Below are positions 48,048 through 57,800 of a DNA stretch of 64,000 nt, one piece after another. How positions within the stretch are numbered: position 1 is the stretch's first letter; each line of letters starts with the position of its first letter. This DNA comes from Euglena gracilis (lineage: Eukaryota > Euglenida > Euglenophyceae > Euglenales): contig CP154957.1 of the NCBI GenBank assembly GCA_039621445.1, forward strand, positions 42,044,198 to 42,108,197, written 5' to 3'. The notes beneath the pieces were generated by a model, which saw nothing but the letters and a program-made list of their open reading frames with translations, did not search any database and was not told the origin of the DNA. The position numbers and the translations under genes are program-made.

Positions 48048-48215
48048 ACCCCCCCCCTTTATTGTCCCCCCCCCCTTTATTGTCCCTGGGCTCCGGCCGA
48101 CGGGGGGTTTTTTTGGCCCGGCCAATGAAATTCCTTTGGTACCCCTTTATTGTCCCCCCCCCTTTATTGTCTGGTCGGGCCTCCCGGGGGCAGGTCGGTG
48201 GGACAATAAGGGGGG
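48048..48215. repeat. ATATTGTCC-family module, copy 2 (TTTATTGTCC)
   Basis: Paralogue of 43,598-43,760 with TTTATTGTCC in place of ATATTGTCC, the same central GGCCGACGGGGGG box and an inverted GGACAATAAGGGGG at the right end (about 48,201). Confidence 0.75.
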
Positions 48216-49125
48216 GTATGTTTTTTCCAAAAAAAAACACAAAAAAAAACATGTTTTCTTTTTTAAAAAAGCAAAAATTGACCTTTTTCCTTGCGAAATG
48301 GCCATTTTTTGAGGAAAAGGTTTTAAGGTCATTTTTTTGGTCATCAAAAGTGACGGTTTTTTTAGATTTTCCGGACACTTCATCCAGCACCCTTCACGGA
48401 TTACGAAGCTGCAGAGATGAAAAAAGACCTTTTTTCTAAAAAAAAGTTTCAAAAAAATTCCCCCAAACCCTCCATGACGTTTTTTTGTTTTTTTTTAAAA
48501 AAAATATTTTTTTTTCTTAGGCCACCCCCGTGACCCCCCCGTTACATCCCCGTGACGTGACCCGAGAATCGATCCTCCGCCATTCTTTTTTTCAAAAGCA
48601 TTTTTTTTAAAAACAATGAACTTTCATGTATCCTTGTCTGCCCAATGCACCTTCATACCCAAAAATGGCCAAAAATATTTTCCCCTGAAAGAAGTGTCAA
48701 AAACTGGTGCATTTCCCCACCCAAAACGGAATTTTGTCAAAAATGGCCCAAATTTCATCCCAAAAACGTGTTGGTCAAGAAAATCCTAACAAAATTCCCT
48801 TTCAAAATGACCAATTTTATCACGATGCAACGTCATGAATGTTGCCTCCCGGCTACCTGCAAAGTGGCATACTTCCCCCGTGACCCCCGCCCTGTGACCC
48901 CCCATGACCCCCCCCAACCCGCACCACCCCCTTAAAAAAGCATGTTTTTTTGTTTCAAAAAAAACAAGCCGTTTATTTATTTTTTTTTTTCATCTGTCTC
49001 GGGGGGGTTGGAAGTGGGGGGGGAGGGGGGGGGTTGGAACTGTACAGGGGGGGGAGGGGGGGGAGGGGGAGAGGAGAGAGGGGGAAGGGAGGGAGGGGTC
49101 CCAAGGTTTGACCAACCGTACTGCC
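48216..49125. other. A/T-run and C-run rich non-coding DNA
   Basis: Repeated short A-runs and T-runs, CCCCGTGACCCCC reiterations (about 48,522-48,560 and 48,876-48,915) and a G-rich tract (about 49,000-49,100). No gene. Confidence 0.6.
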
Positions 49126-51780
49126 TTGTCCCCAAAACGGATGGGTAACACAAGGGATTTTGATATTTTGGGCCCTCGAACAGTTGGGCAACAAAAGGGA
49201 TTTGCCCCCAAAATCCGTCGGGTTACACAAGGGATTTGCCCCCCAAAACGGGTGGGTAACACAAGGGATTTTGTTATTTTGGGGCCCTCGAACAGTTGGG
49301 CAACAAAAGGGATTTGCCCCCGAAATCCGTCGGGTTACACAAGGGATTTGCCCCCCCCCCCAAAACGGGTGGGTAACACAAGGGATTTTGATATTTTGGG
49401 GCCCTCGAACAGTTGGGCAACAAAAGGGATTTGCCCCCCCCAAAACGGGTGGGTAACACCAGGGTTTTGATATTTTGGGGCCCTCGAACAGTTGGGCAAC
49501 AAAAGGGATTTGCCCCCAAAATCCGTTGGGTTACACAAGGGATTTGCCCCCCAAAACGGGTGGATAACACAAGGGATTTTGTTATTTAGGGGCCCTCGAA
49601 CAGTTGGGCAACAAAAGGGATTTGCCCCCGAAATCCGTCGGGTTACACAAGGGATTTGCCCCCTCAAAACGGGTGGGTAACACCAGGGATTTTGATATTT
49701 TGGGGCCCTCGAACAGTTGGGCGACAAAAGGGATTTGCCCCCGAAATCCGTTGGGTTACACCAGGGATTTGCCCCCCAAAACGGGTGGGTAACACAAGGG
49801 ATTTTGATATTTTGGGGCCCTTCGTCAGTTGGGCAACAAAAGGGATTTGCCCCCCAAATCCGTCGGGTTACACAAGGGATTTGCCCCCCCCCCAAAACGG
49901 GTGGGTAACACAAGGGATTTTGATATTTTGGGGCCCTCGAACAGTTGGGCAACAAAAGGGATTTGCCCCCAAATCCGTCGGGTTACACAAGGGATTTGCC
50001 CCCCCTCCAAAACAGGTGGGTAACACAAGGGATTTTGATATTTTGGGGCCCTCGAACAGTTGGGCAACAAAAGGGATTTGCCCCCCCAAAACGGGTGGGT
50101 AACACAAGGGATTTTGTTTTTTTGGGGCCCTCGATCAGTTGGGCAACAAAAGGGATTTGCCCCCCAAATCAGTCGGGTTACACCAGGGATTTGCCCCCCA
50201 AAACGGGTGGGTAACACCAGGGATTTTGATATTTTGGGGCCCTCGAACAGTTGGGCAACAAAAGGGATTTGCCCCCCAAATCCGTCGGGTTACACAAGGG
50301 ATTTGCCCCCCCCCCCAAAACGGGTGGGTAACACAAGGGATTTTGATATTTTGGGGCCCTCGAACAGTTGGGCAACAAAAGGGATTTGCCCCCCCAAATC
50401 CGTCGGGTTACACAAGGGATTTGCCCCCCCCCCCCCAAAACGGGTGGGTAACACCAGGGATTTTGATATTTTGGGCACTCGAACAGTTGGGCGACAAAAG
50501 GGATTTGCCCCCGAAATCGGCTCCGTGCGGATGATTGGCTATGATGATCCCGGAGGTCGTACCGACCATGGTCGGACCAACCTAGGTCGGACCGACCATT
50601 GGCTGTGGCCTATCGACCATTGGAGGTCGGGCCACCAGGTCGGCCCGACCTCCAATCATCTGCATTACCCCCCCTTTTTTGAATTTAAGCCCCCCCCCAC
50701 AGAAACTTGAATCAGCATTCAGTAAAATTTGACTCAAAATGCATGGATAAACATTGGAATGAGCTTGAAACTGGCAAAAAAACGTCCCATGTTAAAGAAA
50801 GAGTCCCTAATGAACTTAGTCGGCCTACGGCCTCCTCCGGGGGGGGGGGGGGGGCTGCCGCCCCCCCCCCCGGACCCCCCCACCCAAAATAACAATATCC
50901 CCTTGTGTGTGCAAGGCAAGGGTGGCCAAAACGCGCATCCTAACAAAATCCTTTTGTGTGTGCAAGGCAAGGATGGCCAAAAAAAAAACACACACAAAAA
51001 ACGCGCCCCCCAACAAACTCCCTTTGTGCTAACTTAGTCGCGCACCCTAACAAAATCTTTGTGTGTGCATTAACCCTAACCGTAGGCTCCGTGCGGATAA
51101 TTGGCTATGACGATCCAGAGGTCGTACCGACCATGGTCGGACCGACCTAGGTCGGGCCGACCATTGGCTATGGCCTATCGACCATTGGAGGTCGGGCCGA
51201 CCAGGTCGGCCCGACCTCCAATCAACCGCATTACCCCCCCTTTTTGGGAAATTTAAGTCCCCCCCCTCAAAATTTGATTCGGCAAATTTAACTCAAAAAG
51301 GATGGAAACACATTGGAATCACCTTGAAACTGTCAAAAATGTCCAAATGGAAAAGAAAAAAAAATTAAAAACGCGCCCCCCGGACCCCCTTGTGTGTGCA
51401 AGACAAAATCCCCTTGTGTGTGCAAGGCAAGGATGGCCAAAACGCGCCCCCCAACAAACTCCCTTTGTGCTAACTCAGTCGGCCTACGGGGCCCCGGTCA
51501 CAAAATCGCGGGTGACCAAATTGCGGGTCGGCCCGACCTGTGTGGGTCGGGCCGACCTGGTCGGTAGGAAACGCAATTATCCGCACTACCCCCCCTTTTT
51601 TGAAATTTAAGCCCCCCCCCTTAAAAAAACGTATGTCCAAATCACCCCAAAACCAGTCAAAACCCACTTAAATGGCTCCAAAACCCCCCAATCGGGGGTG
51701 AATATGCAAAAACTTGGGGGGAAAATGCCCATTTTGGGCCACTTTTGGGAAAAACATTGTCTTTGCACATACCTACAAAC

Positions 51781-51996
51781 TGGGTCAGGGTCAGGGTTGG
51801 GGTTAGGGTTTGGGTCAGGGTTCGGATTAGGGTTTGGTATAGGGTCAGGGTCAGGGTTTCGGGTTAGGGTTGGGGTTAGGGTTCAGGTTACGTTTAAGGT
51901 TAGTGTTTGGTTTAGGGTTAGGGTTCGGGTTACGTTCAAGGTTAGGGTCAGGTTTAGGGTTTCGGGTTAGGGTTGGGGTTAGGCTTCGGGTTAGAC
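51781..51996. repeat. Telomere-like interstitial tract
   Basis: About 215 bp of degenerate GGGTTAGGGTT, GGGTCAGGGTT and GGGTTCGGGTT units. It resembles TTAGGG/TTTAGGG telomere repeats but is internal and heavily diverged. A shorter reverse-strand-like stretch (CCCTAACCCC, CCCAACCC) lies at about 57,650-57,725. Confidence 0.75.
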
Positions 51997-52390
51997 GACC
52001 AAGGGCGCCGAAGGCGCCATCCGACAATCGGTGTCTGATTGCGGATGCTCACAAAACGGTCCCCCCCCCCCGCTAGACGACCAAGGGCGCCGAAGGCGCC
52101 CTCCGACAATGGGTGTCTGATTGCGCATGCTCACAAAACGGTCCGGCAGCAAAGGGATTTTGTTATTGGGGGGCGGGGTGGGTGCGGGGGGGGGGGGCGG
52201 GGGGGGGCGGCACCCCCCCCCCGCCAGACGACCAAGGGCGCCAAAGGCTCCCTCCGACAATGGGTGTCTGATTGCGCATGCTCACAAAACGGCCCGGCAG
52301 CAAAGGGACTTTGCTTTTGGGGGGGACGGGGGGGGTCCGGGGGGGGGGGGCCGGCAGCCCCCCCCGCAAGACGACCAAGGGCGCCGAACT
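51994..52390. repeat. AGACGACCAAGGGCGCC tandem units
   Basis: About 3.5 copies starting near 51,993, 52,075, 52,226 and 52,370. Each has the GAA-loop hairpin or a decayed form of it, then CCGACAATGGGTGTCTGATT and GCTCACAAAACGG. Spacing differs because of inserted G/C-runs. Confidence 0.85.
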
Positions 52391-52419
52391 TTTGGTGACA
52401 TTTTTAGGAATGAAAATCG

Positions 52420-52546
52420 GACGCCGGGATTTGGACAGAACCGGCGTTCCTAACGCCTGGCTTTAGGACAGAACCGGCGTCCGGAAAGCCCGTGGGGGGG
52501 GACGCCGGTTCTGTCCTGAGCCCGGCGTCTCAAACGCCGGCTTAAG
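52420..52546. repeat. Inverted repeats around GACAGAACCGGCGT
   Basis: GGACAGAACCGGCGTCC near 52,466-52,482 is inverted as GGACGCCGGTTCTGTCC near 52,499-52,516. CGGCGTCTCAAACGCCGG follows as a further hairpin (about 52,524-52,541). The phrase GCCGGTTCTGTC returns at about 53,433. Confidence 0.7.
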
Positions 52547-53536
52547 TTTTTTTCAGGGGGGGAGGGCTTAAATTTCCAAAAGGGGGGGGGGAGTGCGGAA
52601 TATGGTGGGTCGGCTTGACCTGGTCGGCCCGACCCACACAGGTCGGTAAGCCACCCACACAGGTCGGGCCGACCACAGGTCGGGCCGACCCACAATTTGG
52701 TCACCCGCGATTTTCCGCACGGAGCCGGCCTATGGCCTCCTCCGGGGGGGGGGGGGCTGCCGCCCCCCCCCCCCGGACCCCCCCCGCCTAAGATAACAAA
52801 ATCCCCTTGTGTGTGCAAGGCAAGGATGGCCAAAACGCGCCCCCCAACAGACTCCCTTTGTGCTAACTTAGTCGGCCTACGGCGTCCTCCGAGGGGGGGG
52901 GGGGCTGCCGCCCCCCTCCGGACCCCCCGCCTAAGATAACAAAATCCCCCTGTGTGTGTAAGGCAAGGATGGCCAAAACGCGCCCCCCAACAGACTCCCT
53001 TTGTGCTAACTTAGTCGGCCTGCGGCCTCCTCCTGCCGCCCCCCCCCCCCCCCCCCCCCCCCCCCCCGCCTAAGATAACAAAATCCCCTTGTGTGTGCAA
53101 GGCAAGGATGGCCGAAACGCGCCCCCCAACAAACTCCTTTTTGTGTGCATCTGTATGTTCCACAGGGGTTTTATGCTTCTGAAATGGAAAACCATGGAGG
53201 TCGTTTCTACCGACCATATGGTCGGCCCGACCTCCAAATGGTCGGGCCGACCATAATGGTCGGTAACAAACAGGTCGGGCCGACCATGGTCGGCCCGACC
53301 TATACCGACCTATAGTCAAAATTCCTTTGAAAATTTTGAAAAAGGGGTGCGGTTCATTGGCTAGTCGGTACGACCTCCAGGATCGTCATAGCCAATTATC
53401 CGCCCGGGGCCCTCTTGGTGAACTTAGGGGTAACGCCGGTTCTGTCGTGAACCCAGCAGCCCAAACAACTTGTTTGAACGGCCTTGCGACTCATATACCT
53501 CCTGGAAAGGTGACGTTTGTGCCCCCCCCCCCAAGG

Positions 53537-53641
53537 AATTCATTGGGTTATTGTTTCATCTAGCAGTTGGGTTAGAGTTTCATCTAACCATTCATTGGGT
53601 TATTGTTTCATCTAGCAGTTGGGTTAGAGTTTCATCTAACG
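53537..53641. repeat. 52-53-bp perfect tandem duplication
   Basis: A unit beginning ATTCATTGGGTTATTGTTTC is followed directly by an identical copy. Each copy itself contains two related halves (GGGTTATTGTTTCATCTA and GGGTTAGAGTTTCATCTA). Confidence 0.9.
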
Positions 53642-54149
53642 ACCGAATTTTTCGCACTTCACACCATATATTTTTGTATTTCCAGTCAATTTTTTTGCAT
53701 TTTATATCAAAATGTTTGGGCCCCGGTCGGAAAATCGCAGATGACCGAGTTGCGGGTCGGGCCGACCATTGTGGGTCGGCCCGACCTGGTCGGTAGGAAA
53801 CGCAACTATCCCCATATTATCCGCACTACCCCCCCCCCTTTTTGAAATTTAAGCCCCCCCCCCTGAAAAAAACTTTTGTCCAAATCACCCCAAAACCACT
53901 CAAAACCCACTTAAATGGCTCCATCACCCCCCAATCGGGGGTGAATATGCAAAAACTTGGGGGCACATGCCGTTTGCATTTTATCTCAAAAATATTTCCA
54001 TCTTATCTCAAAAATAGTTGCCTCCGTTCAAAATTTTTTGTTTGTTTTGCACAGTTGCCTTTTCAAACTTCAATTGGCGTGGATCTTTTTCCATTGTCCG
54101 GTGTGTGGCTTTATTCATTGATGAAAAATAAAATGACGGAGTGCAATTT

Positions 54150-54300
54150 TTTTTTGGAACAAGTGCAAATATTTTGGGGTGCAGAGCAAAAAATTTTGAG
54201 ACCATTGGGCAATTTTTTTGAGGGCGCTGGGCAAAAAAAATTGACAGGTTGGGGCAAATATTTTTGCCAACTGTGGGCAAACATTTCAGACTAGGTGCAA
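54150..54300. repeat. Degenerate ~33-bp repeat (GGGCAAATATTTTTG)
   Basis: Four or five imperfect units of TGGGCAAA plus an A/T-run plus TTG. They show on the minus strand as a repetitive Phe/Lys frame, which is an artefact. Confidence 0.55.
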
Positions 54301-54375
54301 GATGCCCAAGTATGCCTGATTTTTTGGGCAAATTTAAGCCAGAAGTCAGGCCTTCCTTTTGGGAAAAAAGGTAAC

Positions 54376-54451
54376 GAAAAGCCCAATTGGGCCTAAAAGC
54401 CCAATTGGGCCTAAAAGCCCAATTGGGCCTAAAAGCCCAATTGGGCCTAAA
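54376..54451. repeat. 18-bp palindromic tandem repeat, 4 copies
   Basis: Four perfect head-to-tail copies of AAAAGCCCAATTGGGCCT, each containing the 12-bp palindrome GCCCAATTGGGC, plus a partial fifth. It lies about 300 bp upstream of the acceptor of exon 2 in the RRM gene. Confidence 0.9.
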
Positions 54452-54758
54452 AGCCTGAACTCCAGCCCTGCCCTTTCAGCAACCCTATGAACCCCTTTAG
54501 GGGAGGGGCACAGGTGTCACCCCTGCCCACCTGTTTTGTTTTTTTCCAGAAAAAACGATTTTTGGTTGCTCGCTTTGCATAACCATTCGGCTCTTGTTTT
54601 TTTTGTTTTATTGCCGAAAATACATGTTTAAACCCCCAAAAACACAAACAAAAAACGTGTCAAACCGTGTTTTCTTTGCCGACTTTTTTCCGAAAAAATA
54701 TGTTGAAAAACAGGTTGTTTAAAAAACTTTGGGTGCAGTGCTTGCTACTTTGTTTCAG

Positions 54759-54890
54759 ATGAGGATTCATCGTTCTTGGGCTATGGATGGGTTGATTTCA
54801 CTGATGTTCAAGCTTCAGCAGCTGCACAACAGCTGAATGGTTCCAAGCTGCGGGGTCATGAGATATTGATTTCATTCTCACAGCCCAAGC
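54759..54890 (+). CDS. RRM protein exon 2: second half of RNA-recognition motif
   Basis: Preceded by the acceptor TTTGTTTCAG and followed by the donor GTATGT. The 44 codons (after borrowing one base from exon 1) carry LGYGWVDF, an RNP1 strand with aromatic residues at the RNA-stacking positions. A helix follows (DVQASAAAQQLNGSKLRG), then the last strand HEILISFSQPK. With exon 1 this makes one complete RRM of about 78 residues, the usual size. Both splice sites are phase 1. An intron interrupting the domain between the second strand and RNP1 is common in RRM genes. The phase match across 11.4 kb is strong evidence that the two exons belong together. Confidence 0.85.
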
Positions 54891-57800
54891 GTATGTCCTT
54901 TTCACCATTCATGCCAGAAGCTTTGTGCATCCGTGCTCCCATCCCAGGCTCTGACTTGAAGAAAGTGCCCTCCCCCCAGGTGCCATGGGCAGGCAAGCGG
55001 GGTTGGGCATTTTCGACCCCCCCCCCTCCCCCGGGGGGGGGTGAGGTTCTGGGGGTGGGTGCAAGGTTGACGGTTTGTTTTCTTAAAACAAAAAAAATAT
55101 GTTTTTTAAAAGAAAAACAAAAAACGTCATCGAGGGTCCCAGGGAAATTTTTTGAAAAGGACTTTTTGGACAAAATGCCGCATATTCCTAATTTTTGGTG
55201 CCAGGCACCGGGGTCCAAAACAGACCCCTCCTAGGGGGGTGCCTGCTATGGCCAGGCATCCTTTTAGCACAAAGCATCCCCCCTCCCCCAGTGGTGGTTG
55301 GCTTGCCAAATTAGAAAGACCTTAGGCCTTGTTTTAAGGACATATGGATAAATATATTACTCTCCCCCATATTGCCCCCCAGGAACCGTTTCAATTAGGG
55401 CGAAACACGCCAAAATGTGCAGCACTTGGTGCAAAATGGTCTAAATGTGGCCATAACTCAGGCTAGCCATGGAGATGCAAGGAAATTAACATTGTTGGAT
55501 AGGGCGTTCCAGGGGCTTTGTTTCAGGTTGCCAGACATTATCTTTGGTTTTGCTTCGCTTTGGCTATGAAGGGTCGGGGGAAAAAATATAGTGGTTGGAC
55601 ATTCCAAGGGTTTCAGTTTTGGTCTCCGGACATTTCCTTTGGTTATTTCAGGTTCCAAACGATTTCCATTGATTTGGCCACCATTTTGGAGGTATTATCA
55701 ATTTTCAAAATTCTCGATTTCGAAATTCTTGATTTCGAGATTCTTAATTTTTTTTACCCAAAATGGCCCAAAAACGCCCAAGTCAAAGCAGGCCAAAACA
55801 GTACGAAAGGGGAGACATCAGGGGCTAGGCAGGCAGCTGGCCCTGGCGACTTGTATGGGGTGATAGAGGGCAAACTGCATGGAAATGTGGAGAAAGGCAA
55901 ATTACGTGGATATTTCAGAAATTGGCCATCTTGTCACAAACAGCTTTCACAAATTTATTTAAACTTCCTAAAAATGTTCGAGATTTGGCAAATTTGGCAC
56001 CGTTGGAGCCAGAAGAATTGTGACACCTGCTCTTGGGCGTTGACCACATAATTTGGGCGTTTGGAGTCAGGTGCTGTCACTTTCAAAAAAGCCTGTTTGC
56101 ACAACTGCGCACCGATGAAAGAAAAATTTTTATGTGCGAGATGAGAAGCAGCATATTTTTCAAAAATCAATGATGTCATCCCCGATTTCGCCAAAAATAA
56201 ATGGAAAAAATATTTTTTTGCAAGTTCTGTCGCAAATGAAACAATTTCAAAAAATTTGGAGCACCGGGCCAAAAATGTTGCAAAAAAATCCGCAATTTAG
56301 ATGAAAAGTTTTTTTTGTAACTGAGACGCCAGGGCTGTATGGGGGTCATGGACAGTCCCCAGGGATTTATTTTAGGTCCCCAATGGTTTCCTTTCATTGG
56401 CCACCATTTTGAAAATATCCCCCCCAAATATAAAGCCCCCCGGGCTTTGCATTTGGACGGGAGTTCAAGACCCTCAGGGGGGGGGGGCATTATATTTGGG
56501 GGGGGAATCAAACTTTTTGGGGTGGCCTATGACCTTTGGCGGCCTTCAATTGTGGTCAAATACAAATTTTATCCTAATTTTTGTTGTGCATCCAAAAAAA
56601 AAGTGCAATCCAAAACAGAGCATTTCAAAATGATGTTTCCACCCAAAAATTTTCTATTTTTTGAAGTGCACCATCATCTGGCTCCACATCGGGGGGGGGG
56701 GGCTTCATATTTGGGGCTATTTTGAAATCTTCGATTTCGTGACTCTGAAACGCCCCCAAAAAAATGGCCAAGGCGGTTGTAGTTGGGCCCAGGCACGCAT
56801 GCAGCTGGCCCTGGCAGCCTGTACCAGGTGATAGGTGATAAAGAGTCCCCAGGGCTTTATTTTAGGTCCCAATGACTTCCTTTGATTGGCCACCATTTTG
56901 GGTTTTTTGAAGAAAAAAAAATAACCCCAAAATGGGCCCCAAAAACATTTCGGGGGGTACATTATGGGTGGGTTATTGAGGACTTATCTCTTTTAAATAA
57001 AAATTGTGGGCACAACCCGAATACAGGCTGCAACAGGGTTACAGCTAATGCACACAGTTTTTGGAACGTTTTGACAAAACTTTTGAAGTACTTTGACAGG
57101 ATTTTGGGAACTATTTCAAAAATTCTTGCAAATTTTTGACTGTATTCTTGCAAAAATTTGACGTCATTGATTCTCTCGCACTGGTTCGCGTGTCAGTCGC
57201 ATCCGCCGCCACTTGTGTTGTTGCTGCAATTTGAGGTCAGCATCTCCTGGCTATTTTGATTTTTTTCCATCAAATCCTGCAAACTCATTTTCATTCACAC
57301 ATGCCGTTGTGGGCACCTGTGAACGGATCACAGGTTCACAATGCGGCACCCATGATCCATTTCACACCCAAAGCGGGATTTTTTCAAAATGGCCCCAAAA
57401 TATATCCCAAAAATGCGATGGTTGGCGGGAAATCCCAAACAAAATCCCCATACAAAAATTTTCCTCAAATACAGGATGGTTTTTTTAATAAAAAAAAATC
57501 ACAAAAAAACCCAAAAAAGCTTCCTGTTTTTTTTATTGATTGGCGGCTTTGCGACCCATAAGCTGATGTCAACATAGCATCAGGGGTGCATAAAAAAAGC
57601 ATGTGTGTTTGGGGATGCCTCATCAACATGGAGACATGGCACAAACCCGGAACCCTACCCCCTTTATCCTTACCTATCCTACCAAAACCAATCCCTAACC
57701 CCACCCTGATCCCAACCCTGCCAAAATTAAGCAACCCCCAAATTTAGGCAACCCCCTTGCAAATTTAGGCAGACCCCCCCCCCCCATAGCGTCCCCCCCC

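Larger units (their letters stand above)
46850..50530. repeat. ~112-bp tandem array, interrupted, with three sub-repeats per unit
   Basis: Units carry AAGGGATTT three times, introduced by GGGTAACAC, GTTGGGCAAC and CGGGTTACAC. One unit is at 46,880-46,980, about 3 at 47,330-47,700 and about 12 at 49,130-50,530. The blocks are separated by an inserted element (46,981-47,324) and by about 1.4 kb of other sequence. Because the period is not a multiple of three and C-runs vary, all three frames open on both strands for up to 216 codons. None of these is a gene. Confidence 0.9.
50518..53960. repeat. Compound repeat region with GGTCGGxCCGACC palindromes
   Basis: Several interleaved modules occur. 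A ~200-bp module with dense GGTCGG/CCGACC palindromes occurs at 50,518-50,720 and 51,085-51,290 and in part at 51,530, 52,605, 53,200 and 53,755; part of it is inverted at 53,343-53,403. A ~130-bp module (GTGTGTGCAAGGCAAGGATG, then TTTGTGCTAACT, then a G-run/C-run) is tandem at about 52,735, 52,873 and 53,012 and dispersed at 50,817 and 51,400. A ~170-bp stretch at 51,560-51,730 recurs at 53,785-53,960. Nothing here codes. Confidence 0.8.
43379..54758 (+). other. Intron 1 of RRM gene (11.4 kb), repeat-packed
   Basis: Bounded by a GT donor and TTTGTTTCAG acceptor. No other gene was recognised inside. It contains, in order: paired ATATTGTCC modules, CCCCGTGTCC reiterations, self-complementary clusters, the 112-bp array, the GGTCGG palindrome region, a TTAGGG-like tract, GCCGAAGGCGCC units, a 53-bp duplication and a palindromic 18-bp repeat. 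Long C- and G-runs are frequent. Unlisted exons inside it cannot be excluded. Confidence 0.6.

Noticed and set aside
46850-50530. CRISPR-like array of short direct repeats
   Set aside because: Units are contiguous, with no unique spacers, and the genome is eukaryotic with long introns.
49335-50710. Frames of 206-216 codons in the 112-bp array
   Set aside because: All frames on both strands open equally because a short stop-poor unit repeats with a period not divisible by three.
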